A stretch of 7,388 bases of DNA from Phycisphaerales bacterium (GTDB taxonomy: Bacteria > Planctomycetota > Phycisphaerae > Phycisphaerales > SM1A02), in contig SLDM01000153.1 of NCBI GenBank assembly GCA_007125255.1, forward strand, positions 1-7,388, given 5' to 3'. The number at the start of each line of letters is the position of its first letter. Within the stretch, counting starts at the first letter, position 1. The translations under genes and the position numbers were made by a program. The notes under the pieces were generated by a model that was given only the letters and a program-made list of their open reading frames with translations, was not told the origin of the DNA and ran no database searches. Below are positions 5,403-7,388 of the stretch, one piece after another.

Positions 5403-7355
5403 ATGATCCGGATGTTGCCCCAACGCCACACGAGCCGCTGCCGCCGAACGACACTGTGGATCCTCATCGCCGTGCTCCTGGCCGGTTATCCGGTCCTTTG
5501 GCCGGCGACGATCGCCCGCGCCGACGATGGCCGGCTGCCCGACGCCGAGCAGGTGGTCCTCGCCTACCTCACCGCGCGGGAGTGGGTCAACGCCTTCGCG
5601 ATGCCCGAGCCCCGGGCCCGCGAATCACGGGTTCCCCTGGATGATGCCTCCGGGCTGGCCGTCATTCTCCGGCACAACGGCCGCGTCGTCGGCAGCGCCG
5701 CGGTCAGTGTCAGCGATCGGACCGAGCCGGACATGCTCCTGCGCCGCGCCCTGGGCCGGGCCCTCGGGCAGGTTCTCGGCAATCCGGCGGTCGCGAACCT
5801 TCCCGAGGAGATCCGCTCGGAAGTCGGCACCCACCTCACGCTCGAACTCGAAGTCGCCGGTGCGCTCGAGCCGCTTGCCGGCCGCAGCTTTTCGCGCATC
5901 GCCGAACGCCTTGAGCCGGGGTTGCACGGAGTCGCCCTGCGCCGCGGCGGCCGTGTCGGCATGCTCTTTCCGGCCAAACTGCGGGCGGGCAATGCCGCCG
6001 ACCAGATCTCCACCCGCATTGCCGGGCTGGTCGGTGAACTCGGCCTGCCCCAGACCGAACTGGACACCCTGCGCCGCGACCACCAGGTCGGCGTCTACCG
6101 CTTTGACACCACCCACCTGGCCCAGCGATCGCCGGCGGAGTTCCCCTTCGAAACCGATCGCGGCGATCGGCCGGTGGATCTCGACGAGATCACCCTCGAC
6201 CGGGTCACGGCGATGACCGGGCGTCTCATGGAGCATCTGACCGGTCGACTCTGGCCCGGTGGAGAGACCGCCGAAGATCACGAGATGCGGGATGCCGCCC
6301 TCGGCCTGATGGGCGACTACCGCGCGGTCTCCGATCGGTTTTCGCCGCTCTTTGCCCCGCCCTTTGAGCAGGCGCTCGGCGCGTACGCCTTCGCGCGGCT
6401 CTCGGGCGCGGACGGGATCGACGGCGCGTGGCGTGAAACCGCCGGGGCGTTCGCCATCACGCTGCTGGAGGAGCTGGCGGTGATTGAAGAGGGCGAGGCC
6501 GATCCGATCGACTCGGTGACCGCGTGTGCGGCGATCGTGCTCGCCGCGTCGGCCCTGGCCGAAGTGGAAGATGCCCCGGAGCCCGATCTCCGCGCGCAGC
6601 GCATGATCGCGGCCGCCGGTGATGAGATCATCGAACAGCTGCGCCGCGCGACCGGGCGGAGCCGGCCGGTGGCGGGACTTCCAGACGATGGTGCCGCGGC
6701 GCCACCGGCCTTCTCGACCGCGCACGATGCCACCCTCGTGGTGGCGGCGGCCATCCAGCTCATCCGGCAGGGCCGGGAGGAACTCCGCCCCGATGAACTC
6801 CGCGCGATGCTTGATCTAATCTGGAGTGAGACGGCCGAGCCGAACCACGTCTCGCTCTTTCCGTGGATCGTTCTGGCCGAACGGGAGTTCGCGGAGATCG
6901 ATCCGGAATCGGGCCCGGCGGTTGATCGGTTGCGCTCGGTGCGGTCGCTGGTCGAAGCGGCGCGGGTGGGGGATCGCGATCGTGATGACCATCCCGTGCC
7001 GTGGGATCTGCGTGGCGGTTTCGCCCTCGGCGACCCTGAGGCTCGCCGCCTGCGCCCGACCGCGCAGATGACCCGGCCCGCGGCGGGGTTTGCGATGATG
7101 TTGCGCGATGAAGCGCTCACTCCGGCCGGCGAACGGGAGGAAGCCCTGGAAGCGCACCGCCGCTCGCTGCGGTTTCTGAAGCAGCTCAGCGTCCGGCCGG
7201 AGCTGGAGTGGAGCTACCCGAACCCCGGCCGGGCCCGGGGCGGAATCCGCGCGGCGGTCTGGGACCAGAATCAGCCGCTCGCCGCGCAGATCATGGCGCT
7301 GCTGCTCCTGGTGGAAGCCCACGAATCGATCCACGCGCTGGGAGCCGAGTGGTAA
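5403..7355 (+). CDS. Exported AMMECR1-like / alpha-helical two-part protein
   Basis: This 650-aa protein begins with a basic n-region (residues 1-17) and a hydrophobic core (about 18-36), followed by ARA|DD, a likely signal peptidase I site after residue 40. Residues about 45-240 resemble the AMMECR1 fold. SGLAVILRHNGRVVGSAAV (83-101) aligns with the GLFVTLxxxGxLRGCIG region. LEPGLHGVALRRGGRVGMLF (170-189) matches the family's GxHGxxLxxGGRxGxFLP segment, and VGVYRF (229-234) its terminal strand. The signature LRGCIG is degraded to VVGSAA, so the conserved Cys is lost. Residues about 265-650 are alpha-helical and Ala/Leu-rich. The end, GGIRAAVWDQNQPLAAQIMA (613-632), recalls alpha/alpha-toroid (terpenoid-cyclase-like) repeats, a weaker call. 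AMMECR1 proteins are normally cytosolic and of uncertain activity, so export is unusual. The ORF is open far upstream through rpsA in another frame, but the signal peptide supports ATG 5403 (5412 is the alternative). No clear Shine-Dalgarno sequence is present. Confidence 0.75.
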   Translation: MIRMLPQRHTSRCRRTTLWILIAVLLAGYPVLWPATIARADDGRLPDAEQVVLAYLTAREWVNAFAMPEPRARESRVPLDDASGLAVILRHNGRVVGSAAVSVSDRTEPDMLLRRALGRALGQVLGNPAVANLPEEIRSEVGTHLTLELEVAGALEPLAGRSFSRIAERLEPGLHGVALRRGGRVGMLFPAKLRAGNAADQISTRIAGLVGELGLPQTELDTLRRDHQVGVYRFDTTHLAQRSPAEFPFETDRGDRPVDLDEITLDRVTAMTGRLMEHLTGRLWPGGETAEDHEMRDAALGLMGDYRAVSDRFSPLFAPPFEQALGAYAFARLSGADGIDGAWRETAGAFAITLLEELAVIEEGEADPIDSVTACAAIVLAASALAEVEDAPEPDLRAQRMIAAAGDEIIEQLRRATGRSRPVAGLPDDGAAAPPAFSTAHDATLVVAAAIQLIRQGREELRPDELRAMLDLIWSETAEPNHVSLFPWIVLAEREFAEIDPESGPAVDRLRSVRSLVEAARVGDRDRDDHPVPWDLRGGFALGDPEARRLRPTAQMTRPAAGFAMMLRDEALTPAGEREEALEAHRRSLRFLKQLSVRPELEWSYPNPGRARGGIRAAVWDQNQPLAAQIMALLLLVEAHESIHALGAEW

Positions 7356-7388
7356 GCGGCGGCATCGCGTAAGGATTCTGCCCGATCG

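Noticed and set aside
5184..5429. Minus-strand ORF ending in a lipobox-like LLTFAAMC
   Set aside because: The hydrophobic, lipoprotein-like end is immediately followed by a stop, so there is no mature protein. The upstream part has no protein-like character.
1..7388. CRISPR arrays, tRNA/rRNA genes, insertion sequences or attachment sites
   Set aside because: No regularly spaced repeats with unique spacers, no cloverleaf or rRNA-like segments, no transposase-like frames, and no paired terminal repeats flanking the lower-GC segment were found on reading both strands by eye.

Overview
The window reads as a high-GC bacterial chromosome segment with all supported genes on the plus strand. A lipoprotein, a signal-peptide-bearing protein, a full six-domain ribosomal protein S1 and the flavour of the small proteins suggest a diderm bacterium. 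Planctomycetota (Phycisphaerae-like) is my best guess, but that is an inference from general resemblance and not a demonstrated placement.

Layout from left to right. (1) The 3' end of a small lipoprotein gene (2-259, 5' end outside the window). (2) A gene-poor stretch of about 590 bp (260-848) with short tandem repeats (328-418) and a very clear intrinsic terminator (479-515). (3) A 12-helix major facilitator superfamily transporter (849-2180). (4) A compositionally distinct, lower-GC pair of small overlapping genes: an unrecognised 82-aa protein with a strong ribosome binding site (2301-2549) and a DUF2335 membrane protein (2498-2941). (5) A promoter with an extended -10 and a hairpin-containing leader of about 127 nt, leading into rpsA (3239-5026), which encodes ribosomal protein S1 with six S1 domains. 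The gene is closed by a perfect 18-bp hairpin terminator (5073-5113). (6) A spacer of about 290 bp with a possible promoter, then a 650-aa exported protein (5403-7355). Its N-terminal half resembles a degenerate AMMECR1 domain and its C-terminal half is an alpha-helical, possibly toroid-like, region.

The genes do not form one pathway. S1 is a core translation gene with its own promoter and terminator. The DUF2335 pair looks like an inserted two-gene cassette with translational overlap. The transporter and the AMMECR1-like protein are apparently monocistronic. The best leads are the exported AMMECR1-like fusion, the overlapping DUF2335 cassette, and the S1 leader, which lacks a well-placed Shine-Dalgarno sequence and may be autoregulatory. 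I see no CRISPR array, tRNA, rRNA or transposase.
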